Shown here: piece after piece, positions 48,301 to 57,150 of the stretch
Position numbering within the stretch: the first letter of the stretch is position 1
Layout: each line of letters starts with the position of its first letter
NCBI GenBank assembly: GCA_020632915.1
Contig: JACKEP010000008.1
Coordinates: forward strand, 1-64,000
Reading direction: 5' to 3'
From: Alphaproteobacteria bacterium
Lineage (GTDB): Bacteria; Myxococcota_A; UBA796; GCA-2862545
DNA: 64,000 nucleotides
Program-made: the position numbers and the translations under genes
Notes under the pieces: model-generated
What the model saw: only the letters and a program-made list of their open reading frames with translations
What the model was told of the DNA's origin: nothing
The model's database searches: none

Positions 48301-50151
48301 ATGACATCGACCCCGACCCCCGACGGCAGCGAACCCTGGGAGTTCGCTGGCTGGGGCGAGGCGCAGCGCATCGCCGATCTCGACACCACCGGTGTGGAGG
48401 TCGGCCACCTCGATCAGTCCCACAAGCACCTGCTCGGCCCGTGGGCGTCCACCGCGATCTGCGGCAACGACATCACGTCGAGCTGCCTGTACGTGTCGGC
48501 CCTCTGCGCCGCGCAGGCGGGCGTGTGGGCGCCCGTGGCGCTGGCCATCGTGGCGTCGGTGCTCTACCTGTTCCGGCGCGTCTACGCCGAGGTCGGCAGC
48601 GCGCTGCCGCTCAACGGTGGCACGTACACGGTGCTGCTCAACACCACGAACAAGAAGCTCGCCGCGGCCGCCGCGTGCCTGACGCTGCTGTCGTACGTGG
48701 CCACGGCGGTGATCAGCGCCGGCGAGGCGATGCACTACGCCCACAACCTGTGGCACGGCCTGAACGTGTTCTGGTCGACCATCGCGTTGCTGGGCCTGTT
48801 CGCGCTGCTCAACATCGTGGGCATCACCGAGTCCGCCGTGGTGGCCCTCGGCATCTTCGTGTTCCACATCCTGACGCTGACGGTGCTCGTCGTCACCGGC
48901 ACGATCGCGGTGGTGTCCGACCCGAGCCTGCTGTCGGCCAACTGGCACGTGCCCCCCACCCACGGCATCGGCCACGCGCTGTTCTTCGGCTTCGCCGCCG
49001 CGATGCTCGGCATCTCCGGTTTCGAGAGCTCGGCGAACTTCATCGAGGAGCAGGAGCAGGGGGTGTTCACCAAGACCCTGCGCAACATGTGGCTCGCGGT
49101 CGCGTTCTTCAACCCGGTCATCAGCCTGCTGTCGCTGGGCCTGCTGCCGCTCGCCGAGATCGAGCAGGTGCCGCCGGACCTGCTGGCGCAGATGGGCGAG
49201 CGGTCGTGGGGTCACGTGCTGGGCCTGTGGGTCAGCCTCGACGCCGTGCTGGTGCTGTCGGGGGCCGTGCTCACGTCGTTCGTGGGCGTCACCGGGCTGA
49301 TGCGCCGGATGAGCCTGGATCGGTGCCTGCCCCAGTTCCTGCTGGTCGAGAACCGGTGGCGCCACACCAACCACTGGATCATCCTCGGCTTCTTCGCCGT
49401 GTGCTGCTCGATCATGGTGGCCACCAGCGGCGAGGTGGAGATCCTGGCCGGCGTCTACACGATCTCGTTCCTGTCGGTGATGGCGCTGTTCGCCGTGGGC
49501 AACATGCTGCTCAAGTCGAAGCGGGCGCGGCTGCCGCGGGCGGAGCGCGCGACGTGGCCGGCGGTGGTGGCGGGCTTCGTCGCCGTGTTGCTGGGGCTGG
49601 TCGGCAACATCCTGCTCGACCCCGAGACCGTGCGCGTGTTCGCCACCTACTTCGTGGGTGCCGGCGCCATCGTGGGGCTGATGTTCCTGCGCATCGAGCT
49701 GCTCAAGGTGCTGCTGTTCGTGCTGCGGGCCGTGGTCGAGCGCATCCAGTCCGTCAGCGACGCCGTGGGCAACGGCGTGCGCGGGCTCATCGAGCGCATC
49801 AACGGGCGCGTCATCGTCTACTTCACCAAGGGCGACGACCCGGCCGAGCTCAACCGCGCCGCGCTCTACGTCCTCGAGAACGAGCAGACCAACCGACTCA
49901 AGGTGGTGCACGTCTACGACGCCGAGAACCCGGTCCCGCCCCACCTCGCCGAACACCTCGCCGACATCGACCGCCTCTACCCGCAGCTGCGCATCGACTT
50001 CGTCGCGGTGGAGGGGGCGTTCACCCCGGCGGTGATCGAGCTGCTGTCGCGACGGCTGGACGTCCCCAAGAACTACATGTTCATCGGGACACCGGGCGAT
50101 TCCTTCCCCCACCGCATCGAGACGCTCGGGGGCGTGCGCGTCATCCTCTGA
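48301..50151 (+). CDS. APC-superfamily permease with C-terminal cytosolic domain
   Basis: A 616-residue transporter. Some 12 hydrophobic segments span residues 45-470. The first has GPWASTAICGNDITSSCLY, the unwound substrate-binding helix 1 of APC transporters, and a later one GFAAAMLGISGFESSANFIEEQ, the helix-6 motif. Residues 500-616 form a soluble alpha/beta domain (VIVYFTKGDDPAELNRAALYVLEN, VVHVYDAENPVPPHLAEHL, YMFIGTPGDSFPHRIETLGG), like a universal-stress or nucleotide-sensing domain. The transported solute is probably an amino acid or amine. GGAGG precedes the ATG. Divergent from tetR across the operator pair, so regulation by that TetR is likely. Confidence 0.87.
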   Translation: MTSTPTPDGSEPWEFAGWGEAQRIADLDTTGVEVGHLDQSHKHLLGPWASTAICGNDITSSCLYVSALCAAQAGVWAPVALAIVASVLYLFRRVYAEVGSALPLNGGTYTVLLNTTNKKLAAAAACLTLLSYVATAVISAGEAMHYAHNLWHGLNVFWSTIALLGLFALLNIVGITESAVVALGIFVFHILTLTVLVVTGTIAVVSDPSLLSANWHVPPTHGIGHALFFGFAAAMLGISGFESSANFIEEQEQGVFTKTLRNMWLAVAFFNPVISLLSLGLLPLAEIEQVPPDLLAQMGERSWGHVLGLWVSLDAVLVLSGAVLTSFVGVTGLMRRMSLDRCLPQFLLVENRWRHTNHWIILGFFAVCCSIMVATSGEVEILAGVYTISFLSVMALFAVGNMLLKSKRARLPRAERATWPAVVAGFVAVLLGLVGNILLDPETVRVFATYFVGAGAIVGLMFLRIELLKVLLFVLRAVVERIQSVSDAVGNGVRGLIERINGRVIVYFTKGDDPAELNRAALYVLENEQTNRLKVVHVYDAENPVPPHLAEHLADIDRLYPQLRIDFVAVEGAFTPAVIELLSRRLDVPKNYMFIGTPGDSFPHRIETLGGVRVIL

Positions 50152-50251
50152 CGGGCGCGGCGTGCCGTCGCGGCGATCGTGTGAACCCTGCGACGGAGCG
50201 CGCTTGGCGTGGCGGGCGCCCGTTAGGTGCGCGCCAGCCTCGGGAGGCCCC

Positions 50252-51955
50252 ATGCGCCGCGCCCTGTTGCTCGCCACCCTGCTCGCCAGTGGCCCCGCCG
50301 TCGCCAAGGGAGGGCGGGCCGCCGCGCCGCCGCCTGCGCCCCGGCTCGTGCTGCAGATCACGGTCGACCAGCTCCGCGGAGACCTGCTCGCCCGCTACCT
50401 CGACCGCATGGGCCCGGACGGGTTCCGGTGGCTCGTCGACCACGGCACGTCGTACGCCGCGTGCCACCACCGCCACGCGAACACCGAGACGGTGGTGGGT
50501 CACAGCACGCTTGCCACCGGCGCCGACCCCGCCGGGCACGGCATGATCGGCAACACCTGGTACGACCGCGACGCGGGCCGCCTCCGCTACAACTTCGCCG
50601 ACGACGACCACCCGCTGCTGCCGGTGTCGGACGCGGCGCCCAAGGCCGGCAGCGGGCGCTCCCCTGCAGCGCTGCGCGTGCCGACGGTGGCCGACAGCAT
50701 CGCCCTGGCCGGCCAGGGTGCGGCCGTGGTCTACAGCGTGTCGCTCAAGGATCGCGCGGCCATCGCGATGGCCGGACACGCCGGCACGGCGCTGTGGTTC
50801 ACCAAGGGCGCGCAGGCCTTCGTCACCAGCGACTTCTACGTCGACGCCTACCCGGCGTGGCTGACGGCGTGGAACGCCCGGGGCGTGCTGGCGTCCTACG
50901 CGGGCAAGGCGTGGACGCTGACCCACCCGCGCGACACCTACCGGGCGCGGGTCGACCACCCGTCGTGGGAGGTGCCGCCCGACGCCGCCTTCGGCCGCGA
51001 CTTCCCCCACCCCTTCGGCACCGCGGACGACCCCGACTTCGCCGAGCGGGTGCTCACGGGCCCGGCCGGCGACGCGCTCCTCGCCGACTTCGCGGTCGCC
51101 GTGCTCGACGCCGAGCCGTTCGGGAAGGACGACGTCGTCGACTACCTCTCGGTGAGCTTCTCCAGCAACGACCTCGTCGGTCACGCCTTCGGGCCGTCAA
51201 GCCTGGAGTCGGAGGCGGAGCTGCTGGGGCTCGATGGGGCCGTGGCCAGCCTGCTGCGCGCGGTCGACGCGCGGGTGGGGCTCGATCGCACGGTGGTGGT
51301 GCTGAGCGCCGACCACGGCGCGCCCGAGGCCCCCGGCGAGGCCGCTGCCGTGGCCCACCTCGACGCGGGCTGGTTGCCGTCCGACCTGACGGCGCTGCCC
51401 GAGGTGCGCGCGTCGGTGGCTGACGCCCTCGGCATCGCGCAGGCCGCCGTCCCTGGCCTGGTGGCCACCTACTACCACCCCTACCTCTACCTGGACGTCG
51501 TGGCGGTGCGGGCCGCCGGGCTGGAGCCGGTCGACGTGGCTCGCGCGTTCGCGGCGGCGTTCGCCCACCTGCACGGCGTGGCGACGGCGCTGCCGCTGGA
51601 CGACGTGCGCCAGGGGCGGGTCGACCCCGACACGCCGATGCTGGCTGCGATCCGCCGCAACGACGTCCCCGACCGATCGGGCGACGTGTACGTGCTGCTC
51701 GCGCCGTACTGGCAGCTGCCCCACGGCGGCGTGGGCGGGCAGGACGTCGGCGTCATCCACGGCTCGCCCTACGCCTACGACACCTGGGTGCCGCTGGTGT
51801 TCGCCGGCGCGGGCATCGGCCACCGCACCGTCGAGCGTCCCGTGGCCACCGTGGACGTGGCGCCCACGCTCGCGGCGCTGACCGGGGTGGTCGCCCCCGC
51901 CGGCGCGGTGGGCACGCCGCTCGTCGAGGTGCTGGAGCGCCGGTCGTCCCGGTGA
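50252..51955 (+). CDS. PafA-like alkaline phosphatase/phosphodiesterase
   Basis: A 567-residue exported enzyme of the alkaline phosphatase superfamily. The signal is MRRALLLATLLASGPAVAKG. Metal ligands begin with Asp39 in LQITVDQLRGD. HANTETVVGHSTLATGADPAGHGMIGN near 75-100 places the nucleophile Thr in ETVVGHST, as in PafA and type I phosphodiesterases. SVSFSSNDLVGHAFGP and VVVLSADHGAPE near 353 supply the other zinc ligands, and GVIHGSPYAYDTWVPLVFAG near the end the last His. It should release phosphate from phosphomonoesters in the periplasm. The ATG is directly preceded by GGAGGCCCC. Confidence 0.87.
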   Translation: MRRALLLATLLASGPAVAKGGRAAAPPPAPRLVLQITVDQLRGDLLARYLDRMGPDGFRWLVDHGTSYAACHHRHANTETVVGHSTLATGADPAGHGMIGNTWYDRDAGRLRYNFADDDHPLLPVSDAAPKAGSGRSPAALRVPTVADSIALAGQGAAVVYSVSLKDRAAIAMAGHAGTALWFTKGAQAFVTSDFYVDAYPAWLTAWNARGVLASYAGKAWTLTHPRDTYRARVDHPSWEVPPDAAFGRDFPHPFGTADDPDFAERVLTGPAGDALLADFAVAVLDAEPFGKDDVVDYLSVSFSSNDLVGHAFGPSSLESEAELLGLDGAVASLLRAVDARVGLDRTVVVLSADHGAPEAPGEAAAVAHLDAGWLPSDLTALPEVRASVADALGIAQAAVPGLVATYYHPYLYLDVVAVRAAGLEPVDVARAFAAAFAHLHGVATALPLDDVRQGRVDPDTPMLAAIRRNDVPDRSGDVYVLLAPYWQLPHGGVGGQDVGVIHGSPYAYDTWVPLVFAGAGIGHRTVERPVATVDVAPTLAALTGVVAPAGAVGTPLVEVLERRSSR

Positions 51956-52039
51956 TCCCATGCTCCACAATGGGGCATGTGGTGACGGATAGTTGAACAC
52001 ACGTCGGGATCGTCGACGGACGAACCGCGACAATCGAAC

Positions 52040-52055
52040 TGGCACGGCCTTCGCT
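52040..52055 (+). promoter_or_regulatory. candidate sigma54 promoter (-24/-12)
   Basis: TGGCACG-N4-TCGCT, one mismatch from the sigma54 consensus TGGCACG-N4-TTGCW with exact spacing. It points at the small membrane-protein gene whose ATG is 47 bases downstream. Such promoters require an enhancer-binding activator, abundant in Myxococcota. Confidence 0.6.
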
Positions 52056-52102
52056 AGTGGGGTCCCAGCGACTGGGGTCATTCCACAGGTTCGGAGGTCG
52101 AG

Positions 52103-52336
52103 ATGCGCAGGGACGACGATCGCAAGACGAAGGGCAGCAGCCACGGCCGCTGGTTCACGGCCCTCTCCATGCTGGCGTTCGCCGTGGTGTTCGTCGCCCT
52201 GTGGGTCCACGTGATGGGCGCGCTGGAAGGCGTCCGCGGGTTCCGCGGCGGTTCCACCGACGCCACGTCCTCCGGCGAAGTCGACTACTGGTCGCAGGTG
52301 CACGCGCCTTCCTCGGTGCACGACGCTCTGGCGTGA
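52103..52336 (+). CDS. small single-helix membrane protein
   Basis: A 77-residue protein with a basic N-terminus (MRRDDDRKTKG), one transmembrane helix around 18-38, and a polar C-terminal tail of about 38 residues, SGEVDYWSQVHAPSSVHD. No family was recognised. GGAGG before the ATG and a sigma54-type promoter upstream support real expression. Two large RNA hairpins follow directly after the stop. Confidence 0.68.
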   Translation: MRRDDDRKTKGSSHGRWFTALSMLAFAVVFVALWVHVMGALEGVRGFRGGSTDATSSGEVDYWSQVHAPSSVHDALA

Positions 52337-52339
52337 GGA

Positions 52340-52397
52340 GCCTGACGGTCTCCCGGGGGGGAATGCGCTGGGGGGCGCATCCGGGAGACCGCCAGGC
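52340..52397 (+). terminator. large hairpin 1 after small membrane-protein gene
   Basis: Arms GCCTG-A-CGGTCTCCCGG and CCGGGAGACCG-C-CAGGC (16 pairs with one mismatch). Inside, a five-G plus A bulge leads to a second stem ATGCGC/GCGCAT with loop TGGGGG. Only four bases after the upstream stop codon, without a T tract. Termination is plausible but unproved; it may be a structured RNA element. Confidence 0.55.
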
Positions 52398-52407
52398 TGC
52401 TCTTCGT

Positions 52408-52456
52408 GGCCCCGTCGACGTCGCCACCCGGGGGGGAAGGCGACGCTGACGGGGCC
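52408..52456 (+). terminator. large hairpin 2 with shared CCCGGGGGGGAA motif
   Basis: Arms GGCCCCGTC/GACGGGGCC (9 bp), a 3x3 internal loop, then GTCGCC/GGCGAC (6 bp) closing a loop ACCCGGGGGGGAA. The motif CCCGGGGGGGAA (52427-52438) is identical to one in hairpin 1 (52352-52363), although the surrounding stems are unrelated in sequence. It ends 59 bases before the next gene start. Confidence 0.55.
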
Positions 52457-52515
52457 CTTGCCGTCGGGGACACGCGCCGGGCGCGACGCTATCAGGGCGT
52501 CGTCGAGAGGGTGAC

Positions 52516-54177
52516 GTGACGCCGGACGCTGCGCGGGACGAGGCCACGGTCTGGGGGATCTTCGCGCGGCCGGGTGCGTGGGCGGTGCTGACCGCCGTGC
52601 TCGTCGTCGTCGCGTTCGTCGCCGAGCAGGTCACGTGGCCGCTGCTCAACCACGACGTCGCCGCGATCCTGCACGTCGCGCAGCGCGAGCTGCACGGCGA
52701 GGTGCTCTACACCGACCTGCGCCAGCCCAACCCGCCGCTGATCTTCCTCGTGTCCGAGGGCGTGGTCGTGGTGGGTGAGGCGCTGGGACTCGGGGCGGTG
52801 CGGGCGATGGCGCTGTTCCAGACCACGCTCGTGCTCGGCCTGTGGGCGCTGGCGTCGTGGGTGCTGCGTCGGTCGGCGCTGCTGTCGCTGCCGGGGTGGC
52901 GGGTGGCGGTGTGGGCGATGCTCACCGTGCTGCTGCCGTTCGCCGGCTACGAGCTCGGCCAGCGGGAGCAGCTGCTGTTCGCGCTCGTGCTGCCCTACCT
53001 GATCGGCGCGGCCGCGCGCGTGGCCGGGCGACCGCTCGGGTGGGGTCCTGGCCTGCTGGTGGGGGTGCTCGCCGGCGCCGGGCTCGCGCTCAAGCCCTAC
53101 TTCCCGCCGCTGTTCGTGCTCACCGAGCTGTGGGTCCTGGCCCACACGCGACGACCCAGGGACGCGGTGCGCGGCGAGACGGTGGGCGTGGTGGCCTTCG
53201 TGGCGGTGTTCGGCGCCTACGTGGTGTGGGGCACCGACTACGTCGACAACCTGTCGTTCTGGCTGTCGGGCTACAAGCGCTACGGCGCGCTGGGGATGTC
53301 GTTCGCCGGCATCGTGGGCGAGCTCAAGCCGCCCCAGCTGTTGCTCACCGCGATCGTGTGGATCCTGGCCCGGCCGCGGACGCCCGAGCGGGGCCCGCGC
53401 CTGCTGGGTGACGTGCTGGCGCTGGCGACGCTGCCGCTGCTGCTGTCGGTGTTCGCCCAGGCCAAGGGGTTCGCCTACCACATCTGGCCCGTGCACGCGG
53501 CGGCTGTGCTGCTCGTGGTGGTGAGCCTGATCGGCGCGGCCGGTGCGGGCTCGATCTGGCGGTACGGACCGCTGGTCGCGGGCACGCTGTCGGCCGTCTA
53601 CCTGCTGGCGGCCGAGCCCCAACGCCGTGCGGTGCGCGACGAGCGGGCCTACTGGCCGGGGGGCTACGAATGCACGCCGCGCGTGGTGCGGCCGGGCGTG
53701 CGGGCCGCTGACACCTGCGCGTTGTCCGACCTCGTGGCCTACGTCGGGTCGCTCACCGAGCCGGGCGACGCCATCGCCTGGGTGAGCCCGTCGGTGGTGC
53801 CCGGGGCCTACGTGCAGACCGAGCTGCTGGTGCGGGACGTCGTGCGCGTCAGCCCGCTGCTCCTGCCCGACCTGTACCCACCCGAGGCCCGCGACCACGA
53901 TCCGTTCGTGTTCCACACGGCCGCCGACCGTCCGCCGGTGGAGCAGGCGATCCTCGACGGCCTGCGCGACGACGTGATCCGCGAGGCGCCGGCGCTGATC
54001 GTGGTCGACGACCGTCAGCCGCTGCTCGGCTTCGGGGCAGCCCATGTCGACCTGGTCGCGTTCTACCGCCAGGAGCCACAGCTCGCGGCGCTCCTCGACG
54101 AGCGCTACGTCGAGGTGCCCGACGCCGCATCGGGCGGCGCGCATCGCTTCTTCGTGCGCAGCGACCGCGCCCCGTAG
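52516..54177 (+). CDS. GT-C-like polytopic membrane protein
   Basis: A 553-residue membrane protein with around ten hydrophobic segments in the first 370 residues. The first loop has LLNHDVAAILHVAQRELHGEVLYTDLRQPNPPL: an acidic NHD followed by the DLRxPNPP pattern, as in GT-C glycosyltransferases that take polyprenyl-phosphate sugars. GYELGQREQLLFALVLPYL follows. The C-terminal 170 residues are extracytoplasmic and hold YECTPRVV and ADTCALSDL, with one disulfide possible. The GTG start has GAGAGGG upstream. It is convergent with the lipoprotein gene to its right (3-base gap). Substrate unknown. Confidence 0.78.
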   Translation: MTPDAARDEATVWGIFARPGAWAVLTAVLVVVAFVAEQVTWPLLNHDVAAILHVAQRELHGEVLYTDLRQPNPPLIFLVSEGVVVVGEALGLGAVRAMALFQTTLVLGLWALASWVLRRSALLSLPGWRVAVWAMLTVLLPFAGYELGQREQLLFALVLPYLIGAAARVAGRPLGWGPGLLVGVLAGAGLALKPYFPPLFVLTELWVLAHTRRPRDAVRGETVGVVAFVAVFGAYVVWGTDYVDNLSFWLSGYKRYGALGMSFAGIVGELKPPQLLLTAIVWILARPRTPERGPRLLGDVLALATLPLLLSVFAQAKGFAYHIWPVHAAAVLLVVVSLIGAAGAGSIWRYGPLVAGTLSAVYLLAAEPQRRAVRDERAYWPGGYECTPRVVRPGVRAADTCALSDLVAYVGSLTEPGDAIAWVSPSVVPGAYVQTELLVRDVVRVSPLLLPDLYPPEARDHDPFVFHTAADRPPVEQAILDGLRDDVIREAPALIVVDDRQPLLGFGAAHVDLVAFYRQEPQLAALLDERYVEVPDAASGGAHRFFVRSDRAP

Positions 54178-54180
54178 GGC

Positions 54181-55047
54181 CTACATCCCGTCGTCGAGGT
54201 CCTCGGCGTAGACGAACGCGGGCACGCCGTGGAAGTGGAGCGTGGCCGAAAGCTGCGTGCACGCGCCGCTGGCGTCGGGCGCCAGATCGGTGACCGAGCC
54301 CACCAGCGTCTGCAGCAGCGACAGCACGCTGTCGTCGATGCCCTGGTTGGCGGCCACGGCGAGCAGGTCCTCGACGATGATGCCGCCACCGAGCACGCCG
54401 TCGAAGCTGCCGTCGGGCTGCCAGGTGACCCGCATGGCCGCGTCGTTCATCGTCAGATCGAACGAGGCGTTGAGGAACGAGAAGGGCAGCGTGTAGGTGA
54501 AGCCGCGCACCTCGACGGTGCCGCCGTCGAGCGGGGACTGGCCCAGCAGCGTGATCGAGGTGGCGCCGAAGGTCTGGTAGGTGGTGAAGTCGCCGGCGGC
54601 CGACAGCCGGGGCTCGCCCTCGCCGCGCACCAGGGTGACGCCCACGCAGGTGTCGTCGACCTCGTCGTCGAGGCCGTCCACGCGGGGGACGAGCAGGAGC
54701 TGACCGGTGCGGATCATCTCCTGGATGATGTCCTCGACGGCCTGGGCCTCGGTGAGCTCGAGCGCGGGCAGCAGCTTGGCGAAGGCGTTGTCGATGCCCT
54801 TGGTGCCGTCGGGGCCGACGTCGTCGGGCACGTCGCAGCCGCCCGACTCGCCCTGACCGGTGGCGATGCCGTCGAGGTCGAAGCCGTCGGACACACCGTC
54901 GTCGGGGCGCACGAAGCGCAGCTCGGTGACGACGCCGGTGCGGCTGACCCCGCCCGCGCACGTGCCGAGGTCGTCGACGACCGGGTCGGGCGCGACCTCG
55001 GGGGCTGCGCAGGCCGAGAGCAGGATCAGGCAAAGGATGCGGCGCAT
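54181..55047 (-). CDS. acidic lipoprotein of unknown function
   Basis: A 288-residue lipoprotein with signal MRRILCLILLSAC (Cys13). The mature protein has GFDLDGIATG, GCDVPDDVGPDGTKGIDNAFAKLLPALE, and a central beta-rich section (GFTYTLPFSFLNASFDLTMNDAAMRVTW). The GIDN-type and LDD-type acidic loops suggest calcium binding. No exact family was recognised, but similar sequences are common among predicted surface lipoproteins of Myxococcota. GGAGG precedes the ATG; the long upstream extension of the frame overlaps the divergent gene and is rejected. Confidence 0.75.
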   Translation of the reverse strand: MRRILCLILLSACAAPEVAPDPVVDDLGTCAGGVSRTGVVTELRFVRPDDGVSDGFDLDGIATGQGESGGCDVPDDVGPDGTKGIDNAFAKLLPALELTEAQAVEDIIQEMIRTGQLLLVPRVDGLDDEVDDTCVGVTLVRGEGEPRLSAAGDFTTYQTFGATSITLLGQSPLDGGTVEVRGFTYTLPFSFLNASFDLTMNDAAMRVTWQPDGSFDGVLGGGIIVEDLLAVAANQGIDDSVLSLLQTLVGSVTDLAPDASGACTQLSATLHFHGVPAFVYAEDLDDGM

Positions 55048-55168
55048 CGCCACCTCCGGCAGGACGGGCATCCTACCGGATGGGGCGCGGCAGGCACCAG
55101 CCCCGTCGCCTGCGGTAGGCTGGGGTCCCGTGGCCAGCGCGTCCTGGCCCGGCGTCCGGGGAGGTTCG

Positions 55169-56416
55169 ATGCGCGCCACCGTGGTGTTCTTGTCGCTGAT
55201 GTCCTGTGCGTTGCCGGAGCGGGCGACGCTGCCCGAAGCCCAGCTGCCGCCGCCGCTGCCGATGACCTCGACGCTGCCGGCCATGGTGACGGGGGGCACG
55301 CTGCGCTTCGACGTGTCGGGCCTGCAGGGCGGCACCGTCGTGCAGCTGTACGCCACGCCGCGCACCAGCGGCGCCGATGCCTGCCCGCCCGCGCTGAACG
55401 GGCGCTGCCTCGACCTGCCGTCGCCGGCCTACCGGGTGGGCCAACAGACGGCCAACGCCGTCGGCGCGGTGTCGTTTTCGCTGCGCGTGCCGGCGCGCGT
55501 GCCCGCCACCCAGGTCGCCTTCCAGGCCGCCACCCTCACCGGAGCATTCTCCCCCCAGTCCGACGTGCTGGTCCTCCCCGTGGTCGACGGCAGCACCGAC
55601 GACGACGGCGACGGGCTGACGGCCCTCGAGGAGCTGACGCTCGGCACCGACCCGTTCGACGACGACAGCGACGACGACGGCCTGCTCGACGGGGAGGAGG
55701 TCGACACCTACGGCACCGATCCGCTCGTCGCCGACACTGACGGCGGCGGACGCGACGACGCGGACGAGGTCAGCCGCGGCCTCGACCCGCTCGATCCCGC
55801 CGACGACTGCACGTTCGTGCCCAACGCCGACGACGCGGTGGGCGAGCCGGTCGCGCTCGCCGGCGCCACGGCCCAGCTGAACGCCGTGCGGGCGCTGGTC
55901 GGGTCGCCGCCCCTGCGCTGGAGCACCACGCTCGCGGCGTCGGCCCAGGACGAGGCCGATGCGGACGCGGCCGCGTGCACCTTCCTGACCGGCCAGCGGC
56001 CGTTCGGGGTCGCCGGGCTGGTGTTCGCCACGTCGAGCACCACCAACACCAGCGTCAGCGACGCGATCCTCGCGTGGCAGTGCGAGCAGGAGAGCCACGA
56101 CCCCCTCCAGGCCTCGCCCACGTGCGGCGGCAGCGCGCCGACGCTGCCGATCTGCGCGGGCGTGGCGACCAGCCCCGGCGTCTGCGGCCACTACACCCAG
56201 GTGGTGTGGGGCACCACCACCGAGGTGGGCTGCGCCACCGCGGTGAACCTGTCGTGCGGCGCCATCCGCAACTTCAAGGTCTGCCACTTCACGCCGTTCG
56301 GCAACTTCCAGGGCCAGTTCCCCTACCCGGCCACGCCCGGGGCGTGCCTCGACCTCGACCACGACGGCACGCTCGGCCACGACGATCCGGACGACCTGGA
56401 CGCCGCCGTTCCGTGA
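55169..56416 (+). CDS. CAP/SCP-domain lipoprotein with thrombospondin type 3 repeats
   Basis: A 415-residue exported protein. The signal ends in a lipobox LMSC (Cys13). A beta domain (40-135) precedes acidic calcium-binding repeats DDDGDGLTALEELTLGTDPF, DDDSDDDGLLDGEEVDTYGTDPL and DTDGGGRDDADEVSRGLDPL, the TSP3 pattern. The C-terminal CAP domain has LNAVRALVGSPPLRWSTTLAASAQDEAD and the signature GVCGHYTQVVWGTTTEVGCATA, with several Cys. CAP proteins bind lipids or act on cell-wall or host targets. GAGG precedes the ATG. The next gene's GTG overlaps its stop. Confidence 0.87.
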   Translation: MRATVVFLSLMSCALPERATLPEAQLPPPLPMTSTLPAMVTGGTLRFDVSGLQGGTVVQLYATPRTSGADACPPALNGRCLDLPSPAYRVGQQTANAVGAVSFSLRVPARVPATQVAFQAATLTGAFSPQSDVLVLPVVDGSTDDDGDGLTALEELTLGTDPFDDDSDDDGLLDGEEVDTYGTDPLVADTDGGGRDDADEVSRGLDPLDPADDCTFVPNADDAVGEPVALAGATAQLNAVRALVGSPPLRWSTTLAASAQDEADADAAACTFLTGQRPFGVAGLVFATSSTTNTSVSDAILAWQCEQESHDPLQASPTCGGSAPTLPICAGVATSPGVCGHYTQVVWGTTTEVGCATAVNLSCGAIRNFKVCHFTPFGNFQGQFPYPATPGACLDLDHDGTLGHDDPDDLDAAVP

Positions 56417-57141
56417 GGCGCGGCACGGCCTGGCTGGTCCGGGAGGTCCACTTCGTCAGCGCCCTCTGCCTGGGCCTCGTCCTGCTGTTCTACGGCACGA
56501 CGGGGTTCATGGCGGAGCACCGCGAGTGGTTCCACCCGCGCGTGTCGCGGGACGATCTGTCCGACGCGCACGCCTTCGCGGACGGGGAGACGTGCACGCC
56601 GTCGGGCCTGACCGCGGCGGTGCGGGCGGCCGGGCACGTGCCGGGCACGATGCGCACGCCAGACGGGTGGCTGTGGCTCGACACCGACGACGGCGCCACG
56701 GCCTGCGAGGCCGGTCAGGCCGTGTGGTTCGAGGGCCACGCCGAGCCCGTGCCCGCCGACCTGCCCGCCCGCGGCACCGGGCAGACGGCGTGGATCGAGC
56801 GGTACCTGGGTGACCGGCGCGAGAAGCCGGGAGCGCTCGACGGCCTCGCCGACACGGTCGCCCGGTCGGTCGACACGTTCGGGATCACGACGGTGACGCT
56901 GCAGGAGGGGTCGCCCACCTGGGTGCGCTGGGAGCGTCGCTTCCCTGTCGCCTACGCGCTCATCGGCGTGCACAAGGGCGGCGGCGGGTCGAACCGACTG
57001 CTGCCGGTGACGGTGTCGCTGGTCATCGTCACCGTGGTCACCGGCATCCTGCACGGGATGCGGTTCCGCGGGAAGCGGCGGCGGTTCGTGGTGGCGATGC
57101 TCGTCAGCACCGCCCTGGTCGCCTGGCTGCTGCTGGGCTGA
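56413..57141 (+). CDS. PepSY-TM-like membrane protein
   Basis: A 242-residue protein with helices at about 12-32, 195-215 and 223-241 and a central extracytoplasmic part with two Cys (ETCTPSG, TACEAGQ). REVHFVSALCLGLVLLFYGTTGF is the first helix. WLWLDTDDGATACEAGQAV and the YALIGVHKGGGGSNRLLPVTVSLVIVTVVTGI-like late segment (read in parts) resemble PepSY-associated transmembrane proteins, which often have haem- or iron-linked roles. The GTG overlaps the CAP-protein stop (GTGA), so coupled translation is likely. Confidence 0.65.
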   Translation: MRRGTAWLVREVHFVSALCLGLVLLFYGTTGFMAEHREWFHPRVSRDDLSDAHAFADGETCTPSGLTAAVRAAGHVPGTMRTPDGWLWLDTDDGATACEAGQAVWFEGHAEPVPADLPARGTGQTAWIERYLGDRREKPGALDGLADTVARSVDTFGITTVTLQEGSPTWVRWERRFPVAYALIGVHKGGGGSNRLLPVTVSLVIVTVVTGILHGMRFRGKRRRFVVAMLVSTALVAWLLLG

Positions 57142-57150
57142 CGGGCGTCG

